Shown: positions 8,065 to 16,424, counted from the stretch's first letter. The stretch: DNA of 34,633 nucleotides from Nitrososphaerales archaeon (GCA_029237505.1 JARBAW010000015.1:1-34633), one strand, 5' to 3'. The notes: generated by a model not told the origin, from the letters alone. Numbers and translations are program-made.

Positions 8065-9268
8065 GGATTATGATAAAGCAAAGGAAGACGATATAGAATT
8101 AATACGTAAGGACTTTCCAGTTACGAAAAAGAAGATCTACATGAACTGTGGATCGTTTGCACCAACTCCATTATCTACAATAAAATCAATCACTGATTTT
8201 CTAGTAAGATGCTCAGAAGAAGGACCTGACTCAACATCTGTTCAGGAGTATATCACATCACTTATGAATGAGCTGAGAAAAATTCTGGGCCGTCTTATTA
8301 ACTGTGAACCAGAAGAAATAATCTTCACCCAAAGTACTACTGAGGGTTTGAATCATGTTGCCTCAGGTATTGAATGGAAAAAATCTGACACTATTATCTC
8401 AAGGGGAGGTCTTCATGAGCACTATGCTAATTACTTTCCGTGGCTCAATCTTTCAAAAAAATACGGCATAAAACTGGAAGAGACAAAGATCGATAAAAAC
8501 GGATTCTTCGATCTTGACAAGATTGAAAAAATTGCCAAGAACAAAAATTCAAGGTTGATAACTCTTAGTCATGTTCTTTACAATAATGGAGCAATAATGC
8601 CCGTTGAAGAAGTTGGCAAGATTGCAAGGAAGCATGGTTTGCTATATTCAATAGACGCTGCCCAATCCGTTGGTACTATTAAAGTTGATGTAAAAAAAAT
8701 CGGATGTGATTTTCTGGCGTTTCCTGGATTCAAGTGGTTATGCGGTCCCCCTGGTATTGGTGTCTTTTATTGTAAAAAAGAATCTGCACCACAACTGACT
8801 CCCAAGTATATCGGAGGAGAATCAGCAATCATTACTGAAGAAAAAAAGCTTGTGTATACTGATTCTCCACAAAAATTTCAAACTGGTTTTAGAAATTATG
8901 TTGGAATTGCCGGTCTCACATCTTCTTTAAAGTACATTCAACATGTGGGTATTGAGACGATTAGGAAAATGAACATGAAAATAGCCAACGAAATGATTGA
9001 GCAGTTAGGAACTATTCCTGGTGTTTTGATGTTTGGGCCTGAAGATGAGAAGCTTAGATCATCAATAGTGTCATTTGGCACAGATTCAGTGCTTCCAAAA
9101 GTTATTGTATCCAGGTTAGAAGAAAATGGAATAATTGTTGCAGAGCGGGATATCGTTGGAGGAGGAAAGAAAAAGGCTGTGAGAGCGTCCCCTCATTTCT
9201 TTAATACTCTCGATGAGGTATCCACACTTGTTCAGAATATTAAGAACATTCAAAACATGTTTGGTTGA
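8063..9268 (+). CDS. Class V aminotransferase (cysteine-desulfurase/epimerase-like)
   Basis: A 401-residue PLP enzyme of fold type I, class V. Seen: N-terminal IYMNCGSFAPTP, FTQSTTEGLN for cofactor phosphate, SIDAAQSVG with PLP-binding D198, and GFKWLCGPPGIG with Schiff-base Lys K224. A C-terminal RASPHFFNT anchors substrate in relatives. The family includes SufS/NifS desulfurases, isopenicillin N epimerase-like enzymes and kynureninase-like enzymes. I see no Cys in a clear persulfide loop, so desulfurase activity is uncertain. It is divergent from the RecA-like gene. Its 3' end overlaps the last 19 nt of the convergent Lrp-like gene. Confidence 0.88.
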   Translation: MDYDKAKEDDIELIRKDFPVTKKKIYMNCGSFAPTPLSTIKSITDFLVRCSEEGPDSTSVQEYITSLMNELRKILGRLINCEPEEIIFTQSTTEGLNHVASGIEWKKSDTIISRGGLHEHYANYFPWLNLSKKYGIKLEETKIDKNGFFDLDKIEKIAKNKNSRLITLSHVLYNNGAIMPVEEVGKIARKHGLLYSIDAAQSVGTIKVDVKKIGCDFLAFPGFKWLCGPPGIGVFYCKKESAPQLTPKYIGGESAIITEEKKLVYTDSPQKFQTGFRNYVGIAGLTSSLKYIQHVGIETIRKMNMKIANEMIEQLGTIPGVLMFGPEDEKLRSSIVSFGTDSVLPKVIVSRLEENGIIVAERDIVGGGKKKAVRASPHFFNTLDEVSTLVQNIKNIQNMFG

Positions 9269-9522
9269 TTCTTTTTGTCCTTTCCTGCTTGACCTTCAAT
9301 TACTATCATCGTCAGCGTGGATCTAACCTTATCTATCCTTCTAACATGCCATGTTATCGTTTCTCGGAGTTTATCCATAGTATCCGCAGAAATTTTTACA
9401 ATTATATCATATACTCCGTATACTCCACTTACTTCGCTTACTCCAGGGAGCTTCTTGATTTCTTGTAATATCTCCTCCTCGGAGCCCAGATCACAATTTA
9501 TTAGAACATAAGCTGTTGGCAT
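9250..9522 (-). CDS. Stand-alone Lrp/AsnC ligand-binding (RAM) domain protein
   Basis: A 90-residue protein matching only the RAM effector-binding half of Lrp/AsnC regulators: AYVLINCDLGSEEEIL, a VSGVYGVYDIIVKI strand pair and a final LTMIVIEG strand. The helix-turn-helix half is absent. Such proteins form oligomers that bind amino acids or related ligands and may modulate full-length Lrp proteins or enzymes. The charged tail (KDKKNQPNMF) overlaps the aminotransferase gene end to end. The ATG at 9522 is clear. Confidence 0.82.
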   Translation of the reverse strand: MPTAYVLINCDLGSEEEILQEIKKLPGVSEVSGVYGVYDIIVKISADTMDKLRETITWHVRRIDKVRSTLTMIVIEGQAGKDKKNQPNMF

Positions 9523-9592
9523 ACTATTACACTATACTCGTAAGGAGTATTAAAACTCGATGTAGAATTCACGAACGCTGCAATCCTTATTC

Positions 9593-10234
9593 CTAAAAAA
9601 TCTCATCAATGGCGATAGCTCTTATGGGAGAACCGGAAGCTCCCGATAATCTTAATGGCGTCATTATGAGGGTAAAATTTTGGTTATCAATTTTACCCAA
9701 ATTGCAAAGGTTTTCCACAATCAAGATTTCATTACTCAATAATAATTTATGTACAGGAAAATTACTGTCCGATCCCCTATCAATGCTGGGTGAGTCTATA
9801 CCTACAGCATTTACTTTTTTATTTATTAGATATTCAGCTGCATCTTCTGAAAGACCCGGACTATGGGTGAAATAATAATCATTGTCCACTTCGTTCTCCC
9901 ACGATGTAGAAAAAACAACAGAACTACCTTCCAAGATCTTTACTTTGGATGCTTCTATTTCACTTGCAGTTATTAGTTCATCTGATGCCTTTGCTGCTTT
10001 TATGAGAGTAGTTCTTGAAATTAATCTGTTGACTGGTATTTGGTCGATTGATGAAACACCTGTTACAAAATGAGATGGAGCATCCATATGTGTACCAGTA
10101 TGAGTGCTCATAAAGATCACTTCTGAGTGATAGTTATGAATATCCATTTTATTCCAAGTAATAAATTTAGGCAATGGTGAACCTGGAAAAACTTTCGTGT
10201 CGGTCCTTATTTCCCTGGTTAGATCCAAAATCAT
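9593..10234 (-). CDS. Cyclase-family hydrolase (kynurenine formamidase-like)
   Basis: A 213-residue cytosolic metal-dependent hydrolase of the PF04199-type cyclase family. The signature HTGTHMDAPSHF is at 45-56, with metal-binding H45, H49, D51 and H55. The N-terminal LTREIRTDTKVFPGSP and the later GIDSPSID loop are also typical. Relatives hydrolyse N-formylkynurenine or cyclic amides. The substrate here is unknown, and I see no tryptophan-catabolism neighbours. The length is normal for the family. Confidence 0.85.
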   Translation of the reverse strand: MILDLTREIRTDTKVFPGSPLPKFITWNKMDIHNYHSEVIFMSTHTGTHMDAPSHFVTGVSSIDQIPVNRLISRTTLIKAAKASDELITASEIEASKVKILEGSSVVFSTSWENEVDNDYYFTHSPGLSEDAAEYLINKKVNAVGIDSPSIDRGSDSNFPVHKLLLSNEILIVENLCNLGKIDNQNFTLIMTPLRLSGASGSPIRAIAIDEIF

Positions 10235-10260
10235 CTATGCAATATGTAATTATAGTTTAT

Positions 10261-10404
10261 TCATATCTTTTTGCCTTTGCGGCCGGATCTGATTATTCCA
10301 TTTACGATGATGATACTCAAGAATCCGAAGGTACCCATCAACACGTAAAGAGCACCTCTATGAGCCAATTCAGTTAGTTCATCAATTATCATTTCTAATG
10401 GCAT
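10261..10404 (-). CDS. Small single-helix membrane protein (47 aa)
   Basis: A short frame from ATG 10404 to TGA 10261 encodes 47 residues. A polar, acidic N-terminus (MPLEMIIDELTELAHRG) is followed by one hydrophobic helix (about 18-38) and a strongly basic end (RSGRKGKK). That layout is typical of real membrane micro-proteins, with the positive end probably on the cytoplasmic side. It lies in the otherwise empty gap upstream of the cyclase-family gene on the same strand. Function is unknown. Confidence 0.5.
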   Translation of the reverse strand: MPLEMIIDELTELAHRGALYVLMGTFGFLSIIIVNGIIRSGRKGKKI

Positions 10405-10533
10405 TTGAAATTGATATAGATAACTAATGAACAAATAAAATATTTACTATGAATCGATAATCAGATAATCTGACCAAATATTAATTATCAAGTATTGATG
10501 AATAATATAGATTAATTCAAAATGGTTGCTGTC

Positions 10534-10857
10534 TTATTCTGTTTTCAGCCAGCTCCAAACTTCAATTCCTCTAATTGCACATTGTTTTCTTATGATCTGC
10601 CTTGCCCTTCTGGCAGCTTCAACTTCATTGAGTGATTTTGTTCTCATATACTGTATCATTAACTCCTCATAGAGCTTTTTTGCTCTCTCTTCAGAAAATT
10701 CCTTATATCCTTTTTTACTCGATTCATCTGCTAATTTTGTAGATTTTTCATTATCTAAAGATCTAGTCTGAATCAACCCCTTTAATTCTGCATATTCTAA
10801 TTTACAATCAGGGCATCTATCATCAAAAAAATTCTTGTGGATACTACATCCAGACAA
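10534..10857 (-). CDS. Small Cys/His zinc-site helical protein
   Basis: A 107-residue protein with an N-terminal putative zinc site C4-x2-H7...C15-x2-C18. The rest is mostly charged helix (EERAKKLYEELMIQYMRTKSL) ending in EVWSWLKTE. The family is not recognised; it looks like a conserved thaumarchaeal hypothetical. The start is a TTG at 10857, since there is no ATG before the zinc site. A TATA-like GATTTAAG (10881-10888) is about 27 nt upstream, which supports the TTG. It is transcribed in the same direction as the NCS1 permease upstream, about 60 nt from that gene's stop, but has its own promoter. Confidence 0.6.
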   Translation of the reverse strand: MSGCSIHKNFFDDRCPDCKLEYAELKGLIQTRSLDNEKSTKLADESSKKGYKEFSEERAKKLYEELMIQYMRTKSLNEVEAARRARQIIRKQCAIRGIEVWSWLKTE

Positions 10858-10916
10858 CTATCTAGTATAAGGGAAAGTTAGATTTAAGGAAAGTGTATAA
10901 TCAAATGACGGTTGAA

Positions 10917-12203
10917 TTATGAAGAGGTCTTAGCTATCTTTAATTTTAGATTAATTTTAGTAATCAACAGATATAACATTGAGGAAACTATAAGACTTGG
11001 AATTGTGGAGCCTATTGTTGGTAATTGTGACAAGTAAATCGGTGAAAGTTGAGAAAGTAGATAGTATGTCAAAGCACCAGCAAACCATGCTACCAGGGCA
11101 GTGTATCCTATCTTGGCCATGTTGTTACCATACATCATATCGTGTTGGTATTTACCATGCTTAATTAGAAAATAGTCAGTCAGAAGAACTCCAAAAAGAG
11201 GAACGAATAATGCCCCTACTAAAAACAAAAATTGTTCATATCCTTCAATCGATACAAAAATAGCTAGCACAGTACTTAGACCTGAGAATCCAATAATTAG
11301 GTGCCGTTGATTTAGATTGTGAAAGATATTTTGGGAAGAAACAGCTGCCGAGTATATATCTGCAAAAGCGTTATCTATCTCATCAACAATCATAACCAAG
11401 AGAATAAAACCAAATAAGATTGCCTGAATAGAGACTATAATCGATGAAATATCTCCAACTCCAAATAGTAGCCCTCCAACATAGAAAATGATATTTGTAA
11501 TTGAAAAACCTAACAGAGTTCCCATGAAGGCGCCCTTGCTTGACTTGGCAAACCTGTTATAATCAGAAACAAGGGGCATCCAAGAAATAGGCATAGCAAT
11601 TACGATATCCAATGCAACAAAAAAAGACATATCGTTACTTTCTTCAGACAGCACGTTTGGAAGGTTTTGAAGTAGTAAGGTTACCAAAATAATAGCTGAT
11701 GAAGCATAAACTATCCAAATCGCAAACTTAGATAACCACTGCCTTACTACAAATAGAGGCCCAAATATACCAAGCAGAGTAATAATAACCCCAAACAAGA
11801 TGTTCCAAACAAGACTAATGTTGGTATTTGTTAATTGTTCAGCAGCCTTTGAGAGTATCAAAATTTCAAATGTGGTCCAACCAATAAGCTGTATTATATT
11901 TAATACGGCGGCTAGATATGATCCATACAATCCAAAAGCGGGCCGTATTCCAATAATAGATGGAACTGCCGTATCGCTGCCTATTTTCCCTGCCATTGAT
12001 AACAGAATGGAGCCTCCAATTGAACCAATAATGATTGCAAGTAATGCATGGTAAAATGGTACCCCAGATAAAAAGGACCCAGCAGAAAAAACTAGCAAGC
12101 CGACACCAAGACTGGACCACAAGATAAAGTAATGAAAGCCTCCAAGAACTCTGTGTCGGGGAGGAACAGGATCTGTTCCCCATTGTGGCAAGTCGGGAGC
12201 CAT
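10917..12203 (-). CDS. NCS1-family nucleobase/pyrimidine permease
   Basis: A 428-residue integral membrane transporter with about 12 helices. The N-terminal PVPPRHRVLGGFHYFILW and the SMAGKIGSDTAVPSIIGIRPAFGLYGS region match the NCS1 family (CodB cytosine permease, CytX hydroxymethylpyrimidine transporter). It should import a nucleobase, hydroxymethylpyrimidine or a related small ring compound with a cation. The substrate is unresolved. I found no TPP riboswitch-like motif upstream, only a TATA-like run at about 12219-12231, some 22 nt before the ATG. No thiamine biosynthesis gene is adjacent. Confidence 0.85.
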   Translation of the reverse strand: MAPDLPQWGTDPVPPRHRVLGGFHYFILWSSLGVGLLVFSAGSFLSGVPFYHALLAIIIGSIGGSILLSMAGKIGSDTAVPSIIGIRPAFGLYGSYLAAVLNIIQLIGWTTFEILILSKAAEQLTNTNISLVWNILFGVIITLLGIFGPLFVVRQWLSKFAIWIVYASSAIILVTLLLQNLPNVLSEESNDMSFFVALDIVIAMPISWMPLVSDYNRFAKSSKGAFMGTLLGFSITNIIFYVGGLLFGVGDISSIIVSIQAILFGFILLVMIVDEIDNAFADIYSAAVSSQNIFHNLNQRHLIIGFSGLSTVLAIFVSIEGYEQFLFLVGALFVPLFGVLLTDYFLIKHGKYQHDMMYGNNMAKIGYTALVAWFAGALTYYLLSQLSPIYLSQLPTIGSTIPSLIVSSMLYLLITKINLKLKIAKTSS

Positions 12204-12362
12204 ATTATGTTGATTACAAATTTTTATAAATATAAATCAAAAACAAATTGAATCTCCCAGATCATGTTTCGTCAAGGTCATATAAACAATAAATCAAAAA
12301 CTAAACAAATATCATAAAATTTTTACACAATGTTAATATGTGAAAACGATGTATAATATACT

Positions 12363-12485
12363 ATGTCTATTTGTGTTATGTGTCTCAAGACATATGACGA
12401 AAAGGAAGTAAATCTTCAGCGCAAAATAGTAAACGATGAAGATTTCTGTAATGAGTGTTGGACTGAAGTAATGAGTGTTGAATAA
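12363..12485 (+). CDS. Micro zinc-finger protein (40 aa, CxxC...CxxC)
   Basis: ATG 12363 to TAA 12483-12485 encodes 40 residues with C4/C7 and C29/C32 (CVMC, then CNEC) separated by a charged stretch. It is a compact treble-clef-like or ribbon zinc protein. A TATA-like GTTAATATG at about 12330-12339 sits about 28 nt before the ATG. It is divergent from the permease. Function is unknown; it belongs with the other micro zinc proteins in this window. Confidence 0.65.
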   Translation: MSICVMCLKTYDEKEVNLQRKIVNDEDFCNECWTEVMSVE

Positions 12486-12525
12486 TTCCATATTACAGTT
12501 TTGATTTGATCATATGTGTATAAAA

Positions 12526-13017
12526 CTAGGAATTCCATTTTTTCTTCTTTTGGTCAAATTCCTCTCTTGAATATCTTACGGTTGCAGGGTGGCCCATTAC
12601 AACAACATTAGGAGGGACATCCTTAGTTACAACTGCTCCCATTGCTATTACACTATTTTTTCCTATAGTTACTCCAGCCTTAAATACAGCTCTACCTCCA
12701 ATTATCACCCCATCTTCTACGACAACTCCTGTCATTTTCGGGCTCATTGGATAAGGATCATTTGTAAATGCCGCACAAGGACCTACGAATACATTTTTTC
12801 CAATCGTAGTTAGCGGTGGAATATATACGGACCCCTCAATTCTAGTATTGTCACCAATTTTTACATTATAGTCTATATGGACAAGTGAACCGATTGAAAC
12901 ATTATCTCCTATCTCAGTGTTGTTACCAATGTAGCTGAAATGCCAAACTTTTACGTTCTTTCCTATTTTTGCAGTTTCTGAAATAAAGTTTATCAAATTA
13001 TTATTTTGTTTTTCCAT
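12526..13017 (-). CDS. Hexapeptide-repeat acyltransferase, WbpD-like
   Basis: A 163-residue left-handed beta-helix acyltransferase. Repeated [I/V]G-x4 hexapeptides run from IGKNVKVWHF through IGDNVSIGSLVHIDYNVKIG to GVTIGKNSVIAMGAVVTKDVP. FTNDPYP is an active-site-region element. The closest family I recognise is WbpD-type UDP-2-acetamido-3-amino-glucuronate N-acetyltransferases, which use acetyl-CoA in making diacetamido-uronic acid sugars. It sits downstream of a Trm112-like gene and a WbpB-like dehydrogenase on the same strand, which supports a role in surface-glycan or N-glycan sugar synthesis. The exact substrate is inferred. Confidence 0.85.
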   Translation of the reverse strand: MEKQNNNLINFISETAKIGKNVKVWHFSYIGNNTEIGDNVSIGSLVHIDYNVKIGDNTRIEGSVYIPPLTTIGKNVFVGPCAAFTNDPYPMSPKMTGVVVEDGVIIGGRAVFKAGVTIGKNSVIAMGAVVTKDVPPNVVVMGHPATVRYSREEFDQKKKKWNS

Positions 13018-13097
13018 AATCCATCTTCACTATGTTTAAACTCATATTATATCTATATTCAATTCATACTATACTGTTTCATAATTCTCATATTTTG

Positions 13098-13385
13098 TTA
13101 CAAATGCCAAGGAAGTCCATTTTTCGTGATTTTGCTGGGAATTTTTTCATACCACTTTTGTAAAAATTGAATGTCCTTCTCTTTATCTCGCAGCTCATCT
13201 GGTAACATAACCGGAATTTCTTCAATAATGGGATAAAACCTTGAACACCGTGAGCAAAATAGGACTCCTTCTTTTATCACACTTTCATTATTTTTTTTAT
13301 CTTCCACAATATCAATTTCAATCAATTCCAATGGGTAGTATTTGTCTATAGGACATGCTAGGATGTCCAGCATAGATCGTCTCAT
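13098..13385 (-). CDS. Trm112-like zinc protein
   Basis: A 95-residue protein of the Trm112/YcaR family: DILACPIDKYYPLEL at the N-terminus with C11, and LFCSRCSRFYPIIEEIPVMLPDE with C44 and C47. Trm112 activates several RNA and protein methyltransferases by binding them. In archaea it is a hub for such enzymes. One of the four usual zinc cysteines is replaced (CPID). It starts 31 nt after the stop of the Gfo/Idh dehydrogenase, so it is probably co-transcribed with it. No partner methyltransferase is adjacent. Confidence 0.8.
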   Translation of the reverse strand: MRRSMLDILACPIDKYYPLELIEIDIVEDKKNNESVIKEGVLFCSRCSRFYPIIEEIPVMLPDELRDKEKDIQFLQKWYEKIPSKITKNGLPWHL

Positions 13386-13416
13386 AACAATTTCGTAGTT
13401 TGTACATCTTATTATT

Positions 13417-14400
13417 TCATTTCAATTCCAAATAAATTGGTGAACCTGTTTCACTGGAAAGAAGCGCAGCCTCGGCTACTTTTGTCACGTTTGTGGCTTC
13501 TATGGAAGTAACAACAGGTTGTTTCCTCTTACCATCTATAACATCAACAAAACTCTGCAATTCTAAGACAAGAGGTTCCTGAAACTGCTGTCTTCTGGGA
13601 ATAATGGTTGCATCGCCATGATCAATTCTGATTTCCTGAGTAATAAAATCACCATTCACCGTGCCTTCGGTACACACAGCAGAAAATGTTCTGACCTTCT
13701 TTGGGGTAACCCAGTTTGATGCAATTATAGCAACCTTATGATCCTCGAATCCAAGCATTATTGTCGCAAAATCTTCAAACAAGTGAAATTTTTTTCCAGC
13801 TCTTGCAAAAACCATTTTTGGACCCTTACCGAATAGAAACATCGCAGTATCAATATCATGAACTGATGTATCGTATATTACACCTACATCCTTGATATGT
13901 AAGGGCATTCTATTTTCTCTGTGGAATTCCATCATTAAAAGATCACCATATGTCTGCTGCAGAATTATGTTCTTCAAATCCTGAACAGCCGGATTAAATC
14001 TTTCAACATAACCGCATGTCAAAACAACATTGGCTTTGTCAGCCATTTCGGTCATTTCCTCACATTCTCTAGACGAAAATGAAAGTGGTTTTTCTACAAA
14101 TACGTGACAGCCGTTTCTAATTACCTCTTTTACTACTGACAGATGTGATTTGGTAGGTGTACACACCAAACAAGCATCCAATTCACGTTCATTTGAAAAA
14201 AAATCACTCATTGAAGAATAAAATTTTGTATCATATTTTTCTGCTATTTCTTTTGCACGCTCGGGAGATAGATCACAAACAGCTGCAAGGACTCCCATAT
14301 TGTGGAGAACTCGAACATGGTTTTTTCCCCAACCACCGACTCCTATTACTCCGATTTTTAGCCCACTGCCTTTTTTATTTACCAACTCGGCGTTAGCCAT
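13417..14400 (-). CDS. Gfo/Idh/MocA-family dehydrogenase, WbpB-like
   Basis: A 327-residue NAD(P)-dependent oxidoreductase. It has an N-terminal Rossmann fold with GVGGWG at 20-25 and the EKP motif at 103-105 (catalytic K104). The C-terminal domain carries DTSVHDID (177-184), typical of sugar dehydrogenases such as WbpB, which oxidises UDP-GlcNAcA at C3. With the WbpD-like acyltransferase two genes on, it suggests diacetamido-sugar synthesis. A WbpE-type aminotransferase is not seen here. Its ATG lies inside the end of the branched-chain aminotransferase gene (22-nt overlap), which implies co-transcription. Confidence 0.85.
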   Translation of the reverse strand: MANAELVNKKGSGLKIGVIGVGGWGKNHVRVLHNMGVLAAVCDLSPERAKEIAEKYDTKFYSSMSDFFSNERELDACLVCTPTKSHLSVVKEVIRNGCHVFVEKPLSFSSRECEEMTEMADKANVVLTCGYVERFNPAVQDLKNIILQQTYGDLLMMEFHRENRMPLHIKDVGVIYDTSVHDIDTAMFLFGKGPKMVFARAGKKFHLFEDFATIMLGFEDHKVAIIASNWVTPKKVRTFSAVCTEGTVNGDFITQEIRIDHGDATIIPRRQQFQEPLVLELQSFVDVIDGKRKQPVVTSIEATNVTKVAEAALLSSETGSPIYLELK

Positions 14401-15296
14401 CCCATGAATTTTTCAGACTTTCCAGTCACGACGTTTTCATAATTCTCTCTTATGCTTTTTGTAATTGAACCTTCTTTTCCATTTCCAACTACATTTCCAT
14501 CTATTTTTGTAATTGCAATTATTTCAGCGGCTGTTCCTGTAAGAAATATCTCGTCAGCAAGATACAATTCTGTCCTAGAAATTGGACGTTCAACAACTTC
14601 GTATCCCAACTCCTTTGCTATCGTAATGGCAGTATTTCTTGTAATTCCTTCAAGTATTGAATCTGATAACTGAGGGGTGTGAAGTTTTCTATTTCTTACA
14701 ACAAAAATATTCTCTCCTGACGCTTCACTAACATTTCCATTCCTATCAAGCAATATGGATTCGTCGTATCCATTTCGCCTGCACTCTTGTGTAGCTAATA
14801 TGGAATTGAGATAATTACCAGAAGCCTTTGCCATAGGAGGAATGGATTCATCGTCAATTCTTCTCCAAGAAGAAATACACGCAGAGATTCCATCACCCTT
14901 GAAATATTTTGCAAATGGGAATATTATGATTGTAGTATGTGTTGGTGAATTCTTGGTTACATTTAGATCTATTCCATGCAGACCGACAAATGTTAACGGC
15001 CGTATATAACACGACTGTCTTATAGAGTTCTTTTGAATTAATTCCACAGTAGCTTTGCAAAGTTCATCGGCAGAAAATTTTGTTGTAAAAGAATAGACAT
15101 TGGCTGATTTGTGAAGTCTTTCCATGTGTTCTTTGAGTCTAAATATATACAGGTTGTCATTAGACGAATATGCCCGGATGCCTTCAAAGACTGCTGTTCC
15201 ATAATGAAGAGCATGTACAAAGATTGGAACTTTAGCCTCCTCCCATTTAAGATGTTGTCCATCAAACCAGACAAAATCTACACCCTTTTCCTTCAT
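14379..15296 (-). CDS. ilvE: Branched-chain amino acid aminotransferase
   Basis: A 305-residue fold-type IV PLP aminotransferase. It has FVHALHYGTAVFEGIRAY at the N-terminus, Schiff-base lysine K157 in PPMAKASGNYLNS, and E191 in SEASGENIF, all as in IlvE. It transfers amino groups between glutamate and Leu/Ile/Val keto acids in the cytoplasm. A TATA-like element (about 15316-15325) lies about 25 nt before ATG 15296, so it has its own leaderless promoter, although the NMNAT-like gene ends only 58 nt upstream. It overlaps the next gene by 22 nt. A D-amino-acid or sugar-aminotransferase role is less likely. Confidence 0.92.
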   Translation of the reverse strand: MKEKGVDFVWFDGQHLKWEEAKVPIFVHALHYGTAVFEGIRAYSSNDNLYIFRLKEHMERLHKSANVYSFTTKFSADELCKATVELIQKNSIRQSCYIRPLTFVGLHGIDLNVTKNSPTHTTIIIFPFAKYFKGDGISACISSWRRIDDESIPPMAKASGNYLNSILATQECRRNGYDESILLDRNGNVSEASGENIFVVRNRKLHTPQLSDSILEGITRNTAITIAKELGYEVVERPISRTELYLADEIFLTGTAAEIIAITKIDGNVVGNGKEGSITKSIRENYENVVTGKSEKFMGWLTPSW

Positions 15297-15354
15297 AGTG
15301 GCAAGTCAATTATTGGATAATAAAAGTATTCAAATATTGTGCATCGAGAACATT

Positions 15355-16035
15355 TTAGAGGATACCTTCTTCAGGGAACTTCATTCCAAATATTTTGATA
15401 GTCTTATCTTTAGATTGTGCGTATTTTTCGATAATTTTCCAGTTCTCCACAATTATTTCTGCGACATTTTTTGGTACCATATTCTTCCATGATTCTGCCG
15501 AGGATTCAGAATGATTCAAATTGTTGAGATCATTTTTCAAATTCGTTGTAGAGTTATCCTTACCTAGTCTTTCTAAAGCTTCTTGATATAACAATCCTTT
15601 CACATCCGATGATGATATTTCAAGCCTTTTTGCGGTAATCGGATGTAGATTATAGAATCTCAAAGCTATTCTTTCGGCCTTATCACCAGTATATGATATG
15701 AATCGATCTTCTGATATATCACGCAAGACTCCACTTCGTATAGACCATGAAAATGGCGAGAGAATTGGTGGAAGATATTTTATGAACGGAGACACGAACT
15801 TGTAATTAGGCAAGATTTCAATATTGTCCTGATCATTGAATAAGCCTTTTAGCATCTTTTTTCTCAATTCATATGAAAATGGAAAGGTTCTTGTGTTTAC
15901 TTCCCTTCCCTGCTTTAGAAAAACCACTGGAAAGACATACACATGATAATCTCTAGCTAGTTGAGAAATTATTCTTTCATGGGAATTTGTAACTGGATTT
16001 AAATGGGCAAGATAAAGCGCTGCAATTTTTTCCAA
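15355..16035 (-). CDS. NMNAT-like nucleotidyltransferase
   Basis: A 226-residue protein with the nucleotidyltransferase (HxGH/ISSxxxR) fold. The N-terminal LAHLNPVTNSH (9-19) corresponds to the nucleotide-binding GxFxPxTxGH loop, with Ser for the usual Gly. YTGDKAERI (115-123) is an NMNAT-like element, and ISSSDVKGLL (140-149) corresponds to the ISSTxxR phosphate-binding motif. It probably adenylylates a mononucleotide or phosphorylated cofactor; NAD synthesis is possible but unproven. The C-terminal third (about 160-226) is less conserved, with an Asn/Ser-rich linker. It lies between Alba and IlvE on the same strand, with an AT element at 16046-16061. Confidence 0.72.
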   Translation of the reverse strand: MEKIAALYLAHLNPVTNSHERIISQLARDYHVYVFPVVFLKQGREVNTRTFPFSYELRKKMLKGLFNDQDNIEILPNYKFVSPFIKYLPPILSPFSWSIRSGVLRDISEDRFISYTGDKAERIALRFYNLHPITAKRLEISSSDVKGLLYQEALERLGKDNSTTNLKNDLNNLNHSESSAESWKNMVPKNVAEIIVENWKIIEKYAQSKDKTIKIFGMKFPEEGIL

Positions 16036-16081
16036 TTAGAAAGCTGAAAAAATATAATAACAAAAAGTAAGGGGAAAGCTC

Positions 16082-16393
16082 CTATGCTTTCTTTACTTCA
16101 ATTTCTATTGTAGAGACATTCCTTGTTCTGCCGTCTTCTGCTTGGAGTGTTTCTGATCCAATCCTGACGTCGCCAATTGCATACCCTGCATTTTCCATTC
16201 TCTTTAGGATTATTTGTGAAACATCGACTGCTCTTCCAATGCTCAAGCCTCTGGCCTTTATGGTTACTGATGGTTGATTTGCTAGTTGAATGAGTGTAGA
16301 TGTCACATATGCCATCAGAGGTTTCTTGCCTATGTATATAGAATCGCGGGGTCCATCTCTTTGTGGTTGTGTATTTTGTTGTACTTCAGACAT
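16082..16393 (-). CDS. alba: Alba DNA/RNA-binding chromatin protein
   Basis: A 103-residue Alba-family protein. It has an N-terminal polar tail, then SIYIGKKPLMAYVTS with the lysine pair at 23-24 equivalent to the DNA-contacting K16/K17 of Sulfolobus Alba. IKARGLSIGRAVDVSQII and the final VSTIEIEVKK strand complete the fold. Alba dimers coat DNA and bind RNA, and lysine acetylation modulates affinity in some archaea. A good TATA element (16415-16424) lies about 27 nt before the ATG, so it is an independent, probably strongly expressed unit. Confidence 0.95.
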   Translation of the reverse strand: MSEVQQNTQPQRDGPRDSIYIGKKPLMAYVTSTLIQLANQPSVTIKARGLSIGRAVDVSQIILKRMENAGYAIGDVRIGSETLQAEDGRTRNVSTIEIEVKKA

Positions 16394-16414
16394 GAAAACC
16401 GTTAGTCAAAAGGA

Positions 16415-16424
16415 TAATTTAAAT
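16415..16424 (-). promoter_or_regulatory. TATA box for alba
   Basis: On the minus strand it reads ATTTAAATTA, preceded by a purine-rich BRE-like CTTTTAG stretch. It is centred about 27 nt before the ATG at 16393. Confidence 0.5.

Noticed and set aside
9609-10073. Plus-strand frames opposite the cyclase-family gene
   Set aside because: They are antisense to a gene with a clear catalytic signature.
12204-12362. Riboswitch upstream of the NCS1 permease
   Set aside because: No TPP-type conserved elements or stable helices; only AT-rich promoter sequence is seen.
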